Below are positions 1-7,242 of a stretch of DNA of 19,076 bases, piece by piece. The first letter of the stretch is position 1. Each line of letters starts with the position of its first letter. Location of the stretch: positions 23,740-42,815 of the forward strand of contig DOSP01000024.1 of NCBI GenBank assembly GCA_003512175.1, read 5' to 3'. The position numbers and the translations under genes were made by a program. Source of the stretch: Candidatus Kerfeldbacteria bacterium (GTDB lineage: Bacteria; Patescibacteriota; Patescibacteriia; UBA9570). The notes under the pieces are model-generated. The model searched no databases and was not told the DNA's origin. It saw only the letters and a program-made list of their open reading frames with translations.

Positions 1-1
1 A

Positions 2-133
2 GCTCTGTCTGGCAAGTGTGTGAATTTTGGATTAACGGAAGTGCCCAAGTGTGGGCAGAATGACGAGGTGTTAGCCTATCATCAACTGGATTCTACTAGT
101 ATTCAGGAGCGCATCGTAAGGTTGCTCGCATGA
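2..133 (+). CDS. C-terminal fragment of an unidentified protein
   Basis: An open frame enters from the left edge and ends at TGA 131-133, giving 43 residues and no start in the window. The visible tail (ending SIQERIVRLLA) matches no family I can name. Its stop codon overlaps the ATG of the next gene as ATGA (130-133), the same junction used repeatedly downstream, so it is probably the preceding member of the envelope-sugar operon and translationally coupled to it. The frame is uninterrupted and the junction is typical of this operon, which is the main support that it is a real gene end; its function is unknown. Confidence 0.6.
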   Translation, partial: ALSGKCVNFGLTEVPKCGQNDEVLAYHQLDSTSIQERIVRLLA

Positions 134-1758
134 AGCGCTTCGCTTTACTGTGGTGTATTATCGCGGCTTGTTTGGTGACGATTATTGTTGGTGTACTCAC
201 TTACAACATTGAAACCAACTATTTGGCGCACAACTCGTATTTTTACGATTCGGTCTATTATCAATTTTATAATGCCAGACTAGCTGAACGGCTCGATTCC
301 GAAAGTCGGTGGGCCGTGGCTTGGGATGAACTGGTACAGAACGATCGTCACCCACTGCGCACGGTGCCATTAGTATTGTTGTATCCAACCGCGCTCACGC
401 AGCCACTTGGCCATCTCTTTACTTTGTTACCAAGTTTTGCGATTTTGCTTAGCCTAATGGCTTGGTTGATCTATCGTCGAAGCCACAGCCTGCTCTATAG
501 TGTTGTCGGCATTTGTTTATTTAGTAGCTTACCGATTTTCTATGATGCTACCTACGGTATTGCTGTGTATTGGTTAGAATGGCAGGCAGCTGCCTGGGTA
601 GCATCCGCTAGTATCTGCTTGCTGTTAGCATACCAACAACGGCGCTGGTTGATTGGGTTTGCGCTGTGTGCGGCGGCGGCAGTGTTGAGTCGTTACATTG
701 CCGCAATGTTCTTGGTGGTGACATGTGCACCATTATTTGTGTTGTACTTGAAACAAAGCCAAAAACGTTGGCAAGATCTTGCTTGGACATTTGGAATTAT
801 TCTAACGCTGGCGGGTTACTTTTTGATAGCGCATGTACAGGGTAACCTCCATTTCTACTCTACCTATGGGTATGCACTCAACCAATCCTTCGTCGCATCG
901 GCTAATTTTATTGTTACTGGGTTGGTTGGTTTTGTACAACGTTTATTCGTGGTTGGTTGTTTACTTGCCATCACTATCAGTGCGATCATCAGTCGGCGAC
1001 AGTGGCGCTGGTCAGAGTTTTTCCAAGTGGCTTGGCTGGGCATTGGACCGCTTGTGTTGTTGTTGGCGCTGCGGTCGGTTGGCGCCGTGCATCCTTTGGC
1101 CTATAGTTTAGTAGGATTAGTGCTCACTGCTTTAGTACCGGTTAGTTGGCCGCAATCATTATCGCGTTTACGGTTTGTGAGTATTACTGGAATAGCTGTG
1201 ATAGCGTTGGTACTAACCTGGCAACATTGGCAAACCATTGGACAACTGCAGGCCCAAGCCATGACTACACAAAAACAGTTTGATCAAACCCTCGCCCAAG
1301 CCGTTGCCCAGATTCCTGATGACACTATTGTGTGGAATGGATTTTTTGATGAATATACCTGGATTCCCGCCATGGAAAACTACTATCAAACCGGAAAATT
1401 ATATTTGCCCGCTGGACAACCATTTTTTAATGCACACTTATCTGCCTGGCAAGGGGATTACCCTGGTTTGAGTGATCAGCAAATTTCCGAACGGGTGTAT
1501 GCTGGCACGAATCGTTGGGTAGATGTGGCTGTTGTTCTGGCTGATGCCACCCCGACTCATACCGGCGAGTGGATGAATAATACGACCAGCCAAGCGGTTA
1601 GTGCGTACATGACGAAGCAGCTTGCCCAAGACAGTAACTGGGAACAGGTGTTTACAGTGGAGTCTTTTTATGGCACCCTAATTGGCTACCGGAACCTACA
1701 CAGCGATCCAGAAAATTATACTTTAACCTTACATGTCGACCCAGCCGTCCGCCCCTAA
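130..1758 (+). CDS. Polytopic membrane protein, probable GT-C-type glycosyltransferase
   Basis: This 542-residue protein has an N-terminal membrane segment (about 5-27), then a polar loop containing acidic residues (YFYDSVYY near 37-44), followed by roughly nine or ten hydrophobic segments between about 75 and 365. The last ~170 residues look soluble. One N-terminal helix, an acidic first outer loop, many helices and an outer C-terminal domain is the general plan of GT-C enzymes (ArnT/PMT/GT39-like), which transfer sugars from polyprenyl-phosphate donors outside the membrane. I see no diagnostic signature beyond this, so the assignment rests on topology and on the neighbouring GT2, flippase and nucleotide-sugar genes. 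It starts at an ATG in an ATGA overlap with the upstream gene, with a weak AAGG 8 nt upstream. The 3' end overlaps the methyltransferase by 26 bp. An O-antigen-polymerase-like or purely structural role is possible. Confidence 0.6.
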   Translation: MKRFALLWCIIAACLVTIIVGVLTYNIETNYLAHNSYFYDSVYYQFYNARLAERLDSESRWAVAWDELVQNDRHPLRTVPLVLLYPTALTQPLGHLFTLLPSFAILLSLMAWLIYRRSHSLLYSVVGICLFSSLPIFYDATYGIAVYWLEWQAAAWVASASICLLLAYQQRRWLIGFALCAAAAVLSRYIAAMFLVVTCAPLFVLYLKQSQKRWQDLAWTFGIILTLAGYFLIAHVQGNLHFYSTYGYALNQSFVASANFIVTGLVGFVQRLFVVGCLLAITISAIISRRQWRWSEFFQVAWLGIGPLVLLLALRSVGAVHPLAYSLVGLVLTALVPVSWPQSLSRLRFVSITGIAVIALVLTWQHWQTIGQLQAQAMTTQKQFDQTLAQAVAQIPDDTIVWNGFFDEYTWIPAMENYYQTGKLYLPAGQPFFNAHLSAWQGDYPGLSDQQISERVYAGTNRWVDVAVVLADATPTHTGEWMNNTTSQAVSAYMTKQLAQDSNWEQVFTVESFYGTLIGYRNLHSDPENYTLTLHVDPAVRP

Positions 1759-2527
1759 CTTGAGTGTGATTGCTCCCGGTTTGGAATACCGCGATGGGAT
1801 TTGGTCTGCCAAAACGCCAGCGGCTATTTCTTATCCAGACAGTGGCAATGCGGAGTGTTACGCGTTGGAGGATGACAGCTTTTGGTTTCAACACCGTAAT
1901 CGTAGTTTGTTAACGCTGATGAAAAAATTTCCGCCACCTGGCCAGTTATTCGATATTGGTGGTGGTAACGGTTATCAAGCTAAACTGTTTCAAGAGTCGG
2001 GTTTAGCTGTCACCCTATTAGAAGCTGGTGTCGAGGGTGTGCAGCATGCTCAACAACGTGGCGTGAAAGAACTGATTTGCAGCACCTTAGAACAAGCGCA
2101 GTTTTTACCAGGCACGTTACCGGCAGTAGGCGTGTTTGATGTGGTTGAACATATTGAAGATGATCAAACTTTTTTGCAGCAGTTACATACGGTTATCCAA
2201 CCGGCTGGTCGGTTGTATGTTACGGTTCCCGCGTATCAGTGGTTATGGTCCAATGAAGATGTGCGAGCCGGCCATTTCCGTCGTTATACCATTCGTAGTC
2301 TCTCTAAACGGTTGCATCAGGCTGGCTTTACCATCGAATACGCCAGTTATCTATTTTCACCGTTACCGCTACCGATTTTAATTGGCCGGCGCTTCTTTAA
2401 AAAGTTGTCTAGTCCTAAGCAGCATCACTCTAAGGCTGATTGGCTCGGTTTTGAAATCGCCCTACTGCGGCTTGGCTGGCGGATTCCATTTGGCAGTAGT
2501 TGTGTTATAGTAGCCAGGAAGATATGA
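1733..2527 (+). CDS. Class I SAM-dependent methyltransferase
   Basis: This 264-residue cytoplasmic protein has the Rossmann methyltransferase signature: motif I DIGGGNG at 74-80, an acidic residue after the next strand (LLEAG), and the VFDVVEHIEDD segment typical of Methyltransf_11/23-type enzymes. A conserved-looking block (VPAYQWLWSNED, then HFRRYT) follows, often seen in methyltransferases of glycan and lipid-linked sugar clusters. The substrate cannot be read from sequence; its place between a GT-C-like protein and a polyprenyl-phosphate GT2 suggests a sugar or lipid-linked intermediate. The ATG at 1733 lies inside the previous gene (26-bp overlap) and lacks a clear Shine-Dalgarno; TTG 1760 or GTG 1766 are possible later starts that would remove only the non-conserved first residues. 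The stop forms ATGA with the next gene. Confidence 0.85.
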   Translation: MSTQPSAPNLSVIAPGLEYRDGIWSAKTPAAISYPDSGNAECYALEDDSFWFQHRNRSLLTLMKKFPPPGQLFDIGGGNGYQAKLFQESGLAVTLLEAGVEGVQHAQQRGVKELICSTLEQAQFLPGTLPAVGVFDVVEHIEDDQTFLQQLHTVIQPAGRLYVTVPAYQWLWSNEDVRAGHFRRYTIRSLSKRLHQAGFTIEYASYLFSPLPLPILIGRRFFKKLSSPKQHHSKADWLGFEIALLRLGWRIPFGSSCVIVARKI

Positions 2528-3453
2528 TGATTTCTATCGTTGTCCCAGTCTACAAATGTGCGGATAGTTTGGTAGAACTGCACCGGCGGGTGCAGGTTGT
2601 ACTAGCTAAGCTCCAGGTTGATTTTGAATTATTGTTGGTGAATGACGGTAGCCCCGATAATGCTTGGTCAGTAATTACCGATCTGGCCAGAGAAGATAAA
2701 CGAGTGATCGGTTTACTGTTGACTAGGAATTTTGGACAACACTATGCTATTACCGCTGGCTTGCAACATAGTCGCGGCGATTGGGTGGTCGTCATGGATG
2801 GAGACTTGCAGGATCAGCCCGAAGAAATTGAAAAACTATTCAATGTCACACGTACCGGCCCATACGACATTATCTTTGCTCGGCGAGTGGAGCGGTTAGA
2901 TAGTTGGTTGAAACGTTTTTCTTCTGCCTGCTTTTATTGGGCCTTAAGTTATTTAACGGGTACGAAGCAAGATGCCACTATCGGCAATTTTGGCATCTAT
3001 AGCCGTCGTGTCATTGATACGTTAAATGCCATGACTGAAAACTTGCGCTATTTTCCCGTCTTAGTACGGTGGACCGGATTTTCCATGACCACGGTTGATG
3101 TAGCCCACGCTGCTCGAGCCACTGGACGTTCCAGTTATAATTTTGCTAAATTAATGCGCTTAGCTTTTGATGTCATCATCGCTTTTTCTGATAAACCATT
3201 GCGTCTAACTGTTAAACTGGGTGCCCTCATTGCGCTGGGATCCTTTTTATTTGTGTTGTATGTGGTAGGGCAGTCACTGTATGGTACAGATCCAGTAGAA
3301 GGCTGGGCGAGTTTAATAGTTTCGATGTGGTTTCTAGCCGGTTTGATCATAATGATTTTAGGAATGATTGGCTTGTATATTGGTAAAATGTTTGATCAAG
3401 TAAAACAACGACCATTATATTTAGTAAAAACTAAACTGAATTTTCCACAATGA
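2524..3453 (+). CDS. GT2 glycosyltransferase, DPM1/ArnC/GtrB-like polyprenyl-phosphate sugar transferase
   Basis: This enzyme should move a sugar from a nucleotide donor to polyprenyl phosphate on the cytoplasmic membrane face. The 309-residue protein opens with the GT-A start (ISIVVPVYK), has the VNDGSPDN nucleotide-binding segment and the DxD metal site MDGDLQDQ (D92/D94). It ends with two membrane helices (about 228-252 and 262-288), the standard layout of DPM1/ArnC/GtrB proteins. The start was placed at ATG 2524 and not further upstream (2500) because homologues begin just before ISIVVP, AGGA lies about 6 nt upstream, and it gives the operon's usual ATGA overlap with the methyltransferase stop. 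ATG 2527 is an equally plausible neighbour. The adjacent flippase subunit and aminotransferase support a lipid-linked deoxyamino sugar, but the donor sugar is inferred. Confidence 0.88.
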   Translation: MMISIVVPVYKCADSLVELHRRVQVVLAKLQVDFELLLVNDGSPDNAWSVITDLAREDKRVIGLLLTRNFGQHYAITAGLQHSRGDWVVVMDGDLQDQPEEIEKLFNVTRTGPYDIIFARRVERLDSWLKRFSSACFYWALSYLTGTKQDATIGNFGIYSRRVIDTLNAMTENLRYFPVLVRWTGFSMTTVDVAHAARATGRSSYNFAKLMRLAFDVIIAFSDKPLRLTVKLGALIALGSFLFVLYVVGQSLYGTDPVEGWASLIVSMWFLAGLIIMILGMIGLYIGKMFDQVKQRPLYLVKTKLNFPQ

Positions 3454-3815
3454 ATTATTTCTATATTTTTGGTACAGTCATCAGCACGGTGGCGAGCCAG
3501 TTGTTACTAAAATGGCGGGTAGGTTTATACCATGATGTTTCTACAAACTTTTCAGGCAAATTACAATTTTTAGGTAAATTATTAATGGATCCCTGGGTTA
3601 TACTGAGCTTGGGCTTAGCATTTTTAGCGGCGTTATTTTGGATGCTAGCCTTAACTAAGTTCCAGCTTAGCTTTGCTTACCCGTTTACTAGTTTGTCCTT
3701 TATTTTGGTAGTGGTCTGCTCGGTGTGGTTGTTTCATGAACCGTTCACTGTGTACAAGTTAGCCAGCTTGGGTTGTATTTCCATTGGTCTACTATTATTA
3801 AGTCGCTCGGTATGA
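3450..3815 (+). CDS. Small EamA/SMR-family transporter, ArnE/ArnF-like lipid-sugar flippase subunit
   Basis: The 121-residue protein is almost entirely hydrophobic, with four predicted helices (about 3-22, 47-66, 73-93 and 98-118). This is the half-size DMT layout seen in SMR pumps and in the ArnE/ArnF undecaprenyl-phosphate-aminoarabinose flippase subunits. Features typical of that family are an early S-x-L-L-K-W region after helix 1 (SQLLLKWRVG), AYPFTSLSFILV in helix 3, and the F-x-E-P turn (LFHEP) before helix 4. Directly behind an ArnC-like GT2, flipping the polyprenyl-phosphate sugar made by that enzyme is the natural role. It overlaps the GT2 stop (ATGA at 3450) and the rffA start (ATGA at 3812). 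ArnE and ArnF normally work as a pair and only one copy is visible, so it would act as a homo-oligomer or with a partner elsewhere. Confidence 0.75.
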   Translation: MNYFYIFGTVISTVASQLLLKWRVGLYHDVSTNFSGKLQFLGKLLMDPWVILSLGLAFLAALFWMLALTKFQLSFAYPFTSLSFILVVVCSVWLFHEPFTVYKLASLGCISIGLLLLSRSV

Positions 3816-4945
3816 TTCCGTTTAACCGTCCCGCAGTAGTCGGTAAAGAATTGGACTATATTGCCGATGCCATTGAGCGGCGTAGATTATCTGGTGATTA
3901 TGAGTACACCAAACAGTGCCATGTCTGGTTAAAGCAACAGTTCAGTGCAAAAGATGTGTTGCTGACTACTTCTGGAACATCCGCCCTAGATATGGCGGCG
4001 GTACTGACCAATGTACAACCGGGTGATGAGGTCATCATGCCGTCGTACACCTTTACCTCCACAGCCAATGCCTTTGTATTACGTGGTGCTACCATTGTGT
4101 TTGTAGATGTTCGTCCGGATACCATGAACATTAATGAACAGTTGATTGAAGCGGCCATTACCGAGCGCACCAAAGTGATCGTGCCGGTGCATTATGCCGG
4201 CGTTAGTTGCAATATGGAGGTGATCATGGAAATTGCTCAGCGCCACAATTTATTAGTAGTGGAAGATGCGGCTCAAGGAGTAAACGCCAAATACCAAAAC
4301 CAGTTCTTAGGCACCATTGGTCATATTGGCTGTTATAGTTTTCACGAAACGAAAAATTATACCTGTGGTGAAGGTGGTGCCGTGGTGGTGAGTGAAGACA
4401 GTTTAATTGAACGGGCGGAAATTATCCGTGAGAAAGGAACAAATCGGTCTAAATTTTTCCGTGGACAAATTGATAAATACACTTGGGTGGATATTGGATC
4501 ATCGTATTTACCGAGTGAGTTGAACGCAGCGTATCTTTTTGCCCAGCTTGAGCAAGCTGATGTCATTAACCAGGATCGCTTACACAGTTGGCAGCGGTAC
4601 TATGATGGTCTCCAGAATTTAGCCACTGCCGGAGCTCTCACACTCCCCACCATTCCAGCTGACTGTACCCACAATGCGCACATGTTTTATATTAAAGTGA
4701 AAGATCTGCCGGAACGCCAAGCCCTGATCGCACATCTAAAAGCCAACGATATTATGAGTGTATTTCATTACATCCCGTTACATAGTGCCTTGGCGGGTAA
4801 AAGATTTGGCCGTTTCCATGGGGAAGATGTCTATACCACTAAAGATAGCGAACGGTTACTACGTTTGCCGATGTATTATCAGCTGGGGAACGATGTTGTC
4901 GATAAGGTCGTAGCGGCTATTCAGGGGTTTTATAGCCAGAAGTGA
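3812..4945 (+). CDS. rffA: dTDP-4-amino-4,6-dideoxygalactose transaminase (RffA/WecE)
   Basis: This PLP aminotransferase of the DegT/DnrJ/EryC1 family converts dTDP-4-keto-6-deoxyglucose to dTDP-4-amino-4,6-dideoxygalactose with glutamate. The 377-residue protein resembles the enterobacterial enzyme as I remember it from end to end: MIPFNRPAVVGKELDYI at the start, GDEVIMPSYTFTSTANAFVL, VPVHYAG, EDAAQGV, the FHETKNYT segment with PLP lysine K181, REKGTNRSKFFRGQ and FHYIPLH near the end. The start was set at ATG 3812, not 3773, because the family begins MIPFN and because it gives the ATGA overlap with the flippase gene. It ends 16 bp inside the convergent acetyltransferase gene, whose product would act next. 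The one small oddity seen is TCGEGG in place of the usual TAGGEGG after the PLP lysine. Confidence 0.93.
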   Translation: MIPFNRPAVVGKELDYIADAIERRRLSGDYEYTKQCHVWLKQQFSAKDVLLTTSGTSALDMAAVLTNVQPGDEVIMPSYTFTSTANAFVLRGATIVFVDVRPDTMNINEQLIEAAITERTKVIVPVHYAGVSCNMEVIMEIAQRHNLLVVEDAAQGVNAKYQNQFLGTIGHIGCYSFHETKNYTCGEGGAVVVSEDSLIERAEIIREKGTNRSKFFRGQIDKYTWVDIGSSYLPSELNAAYLFAQLEQADVINQDRLHSWQRYYDGLQNLATAGALTLPTIPADCTHNAHMFYIKVKDLPERQALIAHLKANDIMSVFHYIPLHSALAGKRFGRFHGEDVYTTKDSERLLRLPMYYQLGNDVVDKVVAAIQGFYSQK

Positions 4946-5604
4946 TAATAGTATTCTAGGCTAGCTTGCTTGTAACCGCATTTTTCGTACAGTTTACTGG
5001 CAGCCACATTATCACCCTGGGTCACTACTTGGCTAGAGGTATAACCATGTTGCACAAACCAGGCTTGCGCGGCGCGAATCAAGGCTATGCCGTAGCCTTT
5101 ACCGCGTTGGCTGGCATCCACCGCCACTAAGCCAATATCGCCGTGGCCGTTTTTTTCTCCTACCGTTACTACCGCCACGCACTTACCTTGTTCACGAATT
5201 ACTAGCACGGCTTTAGCCAGTTCATGGCTGCAGGATTTTTGCATCCACTGGGTATATAATTCCTCGAATTTTTTCTGATCCATCTGAGGGTCTACCTTAA
5301 ACCGTGAGTACAAACCGGCTTGAATGGATAAATCAAGCAAGTCAGCACTGGCTGTCGTGTCTGTATATTCTGTCACTGGACCAAACTGTAATTGCTCTGG
5401 TGGAATAGTCCGTAAATCCATTTGGTACGTCACTTTTTTGTCGACCAACGTTCCACCCGCCGCTTGCGCAACCTGTTGGCTATTGCTATCCGGTGTAGCC
5501 CAATACACTAATCGCACACCTTGTGCATGTAAACCATCCAGTTCGGAGATGTCCGACACCTTCGCTACCGGAAACCCAAAAAATTGACTATCCCACTGTA
5601 ACAT
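4930..5604 (-). CDS. GNAT acetyltransferase, WecD/RffC-like dTDP-fucosamine acetyltransferase
   Basis: The 224-residue protein starts MLQWDSQFFGFPVAKV, the typical N-terminal signature of WecD/RffC and related GNATs (x-W-D-S-x-F-F-G). Its C-terminal half is a GNAT fold with the acetyl-CoA loop QRGKGYG at 166-172 and a closing ASKLYEKCGYK motif. WecD acetylates dTDP-4-amino-4,6-dideoxygalactose, the product of RffA, which is encoded immediately opposite with a 16-bp convergent overlap. Together they would produce dTDP-Fuc4NAc. The start was moved from the longest frame (5685) to ATG 5604, because the 27 extra residues are not family-like and would run through the divergent promoter. A -10 hexamer ends 6 nt before this ATG, so its mRNA is probably leaderless. 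Another amino-sugar substrate cannot be excluded. Confidence 0.82.
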   Translation of the reverse strand: MLQWDSQFFGFPVAKVSDISELDGLHAQGVRLVYWATPDSNSQQVAQAAGGTLVDKKVTYQMDLRTIPPEQLQFGPVTEYTDTTASADLLDLSIQAGLYSRFKVDPQMDQKKFEELYTQWMQKSCSHELAKAVLVIREQGKCVAVVTVGEKNGHGDIGLVAVDASQRGKGYGIALIRAAQAWFVQHGYTSSQVVTQGDNVAASKLYEKCGYKQASLEYYYHFWL

Positions 5605-5640
5605 TGGTGTATTGTAGCATAGCACATTATATTGTATAAT
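5605..5640 (-). promoter_or_regulatory. Predicted promoter of the WecD-like gene (leaderless)
   Basis: Reading the minus strand, an extended -10 TGCTACAAT (5619-5611) is followed by only 6 nt before the ATG at 5604, and TATACA lies 16 bp upstream as a possible -35 (5638-5633). Transcription would begin at or next to the start codon. The hexamers lie on top of those of the plus-strand promoter for the capsule-type gene. The prediction is from motif matching only. Confidence 0.55.
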
Positions 5641-5649
5641 TGGCGGGAA
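5612..5649 (+). promoter_or_regulatory. Predicted promoter of the capsule-type gene (leaderless)
   Basis: TTGTAG (5612-5617), a 17-bp spacer and a perfect TATAAT (5635-5640) are followed by 9 nt and ATG 5650. The implied transcription start lies at or within about 3 nt of that ATG, which is why 5650 was preferred as the gene start. It is superimposed on the opposite promoter for the acetyltransferase, so the two are unlikely to be occupied together. Confidence 0.6.
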
Positions 5650-7242
5650 ATGTATAACTTTTTTGGACCAAAATTGCCAAACCATATTTTTCGATGGAAC
5701 CAGGTGATGCGCTTTGCGCAGCTGCCACCGCTAGCCAATGATGCACCCCATGTTCTATTAGCCATGAACATGTATTGGGAGCAGTTCGTGAATATGTACG
5801 CCTTACTGGCTGCCTCGCTGCGCGCTCGTGGTGTGCGGGTAAGTGTGTTAGTGAACGATGGCGTGTTACCGGCTTGTGAAAAGTGTCTGTTGGTCAATAA
5901 CCAACCTGGCATAAGTCTGCACGAAACGGATTACCGCGCAGTCAAGAAAATTTTTGCCCCACTGGACGTGCAATTATTGAAATTCAGTCAGTTTATTAAC
6001 ACCGATGAGTTGCCTACTATTACCACTGACAATGAAAAAGAGCACGCTTTGGCCGGTGCACTGCGTTATTTTGCTAAAGGGACATTAACCAATGAGTCGA
6101 GCGCCAATGAGGTGTTAGGTAAATACCAACAAGCTGCGGCCATTACCAAGCAGGTAATGGAAAAGGTCTTGGAGCAAGATCATTATGATGTGGTGTGTTG
6201 TCACCATGGCATTTACATCCCTCAAGGGATTGTCGGTGAAGTGGCCAGACAACATAACGTGCGTGTGGTGAATTGGAACGTAGCGTATCGCGAGAAGTGT
6301 TTCATCTTTTCGCATGGGGATACGTACCATCATACCTTATTGAGTGAGCCAACCAGTGCCTGGGAGAACATTCCTTGGACTCCAGCACTTGATAAAACCA
6401 TTACAGACTATTTAGTGAGTCGTCACAGTGGCAGTAAAGACTGGATTAGCTTTAATCGGGCACCAGAAGAAAATACCAAAAAAATTATTCAGCAGTTGGG
6501 TATTGATCCCCAGAAACCAGTCATTGCTTTACTGACGAATGTGATTTGGGATGCGCAGTTACATTATCCCACCAATATTTTTCCGAACATGATCGAGTGG
6601 GTGAAAGCGACCATCGCGTACTTTGCTACTCGGCCAGACCTACAATTAGTGATTCGGATTCATCCGGCAGAACTGAAAGGAACGATTCCTTCACGGCAAC
6701 TGATGTTAGCCGAAATTCAACTGGCCTTTCCACAATTACCATCTAATGTATTTGTCATTCCACCCGACAGCTCCATCAGCACGTACGTTATTGGTGAGCT
6801 CTGTAACGTGGCTATTATTTATGGAACTAAAACTGGAGTGGAATTGGTGAGCAGTGGTATTCCTACGATTGTAGCGGGAGAGGCTTGGATTAAACACAAA
6901 GGGCTGACGATTGATCCGGCTAGTATGGCTGAGTATACTGCCGCCCTAGATCGTCTGCCTGTCGCTGCGCGCCTGGATGCTGCTATCATCCAAAGAGCTA
7001 AATTGTATGCCTATCACTTTTTTTTCCGTCGGATGATCCCAGTTAGTTGTATCCAGCCGGGTAAATCGATTTACTTTACAGTACAGTTGAATAACCTAGC
7101 CGACATTCTACCGGGCGCTGATCTTGGTTTAGATATTATTTGTGACGGTATAACGACTGGTGCACCATTTGTGTATCCGGATGAACGGGCTGGCGATGCA
7201 ATCCCCACTACCCCGACAGGTGCTTGGCTGGATATGCGTTAA
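5650..7242 (+). CDS. Capsule polysaccharide biosynthesis-type protein (KpsC/KpsS-like, GT-B fold)
   Basis: The 530-residue protein has no clear membrane segments. Its C-terminal half carries features of the capsule-synthesis/KpsC-LipB-like group (Capsule_synth): LVIRIHPAE around the middle, then IYGTKTGVELVSSGIPTIV, close in pattern to the nucleotide-sugar-facing segment of GT-B enzymes where a serine/threonine-rich loop precedes E-x-x-x-x-G-x-P. The N-terminal half (LLAMNMYWEQFVNMYALLAASLRARGVRVSVLVND) looks like a Rossmann-type GT-B acceptor domain. It probably transfers a sugar in assembly of a surface polysaccharide; donor and acceptor are unknown. Start: ATG 5650 follows a TATAAT box by 9 nt; ATG 5707 (MRFAQLPPL), after an AGGTG that is too close to it, is an alternative. 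Its stop overlaps the convergent acs stop by 4 bp (TTAA, 7239-7242) with no terminator visible. Confidence 0.7.
   Translation: MYNFFGPKLPNHIFRWNQVMRFAQLPPLANDAPHVLLAMNMYWEQFVNMYALLAASLRARGVRVSVLVNDGVLPACEKCLLVNNQPGISLHETDYRAVKKIFAPLDVQLLKFSQFINTDELPTITTDNEKEHALAGALRYFAKGTLTNESSANEVLGKYQQAAAITKQVMEKVLEQDHYDVVCCHHGIYIPQGIVGEVARQHNVRVVNWNVAYREKCFIFSHGDTYHHTLLSEPTSAWENIPWTPALDKTITDYLVSRHSGSKDWISFNRAPEENTKKIIQQLGIDPQKPVIALLTNVIWDAQLHYPTNIFPNMIEWVKATIAYFATRPDLQLVIRIHPAELKGTIPSRQLMLAEIQLAFPQLPSNVFVIPPDSSISTYVIGELCNVAIIYGTKTGVELVSSGIPTIVAGEAWIKHKGLTIDPASMAEYTAALDRLPVAARLDAAIIQRAKLYAYHFFFRRMIPVSCIQPGKSIYFTVQLNNLADILPGADLGLDIICDGITTGAPFVYPDERAGDAIPTTPTGAWLDMR

Noticed and set aside
5632..5649. TTG 5632 as a start for the capsule-type gene
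   Set aside because: It would place the start codon upstream of, and overlapping, the TATAAT box, before the predicted transcription start.
5565..5912. Minus-strand 115-residue open frame across the divergent promoter region
   Set aside because: It overlaps both the acetyltransferase start and the capsule-type gene, has no recognisable domain, and crosses two good promoters; a shadow frame.
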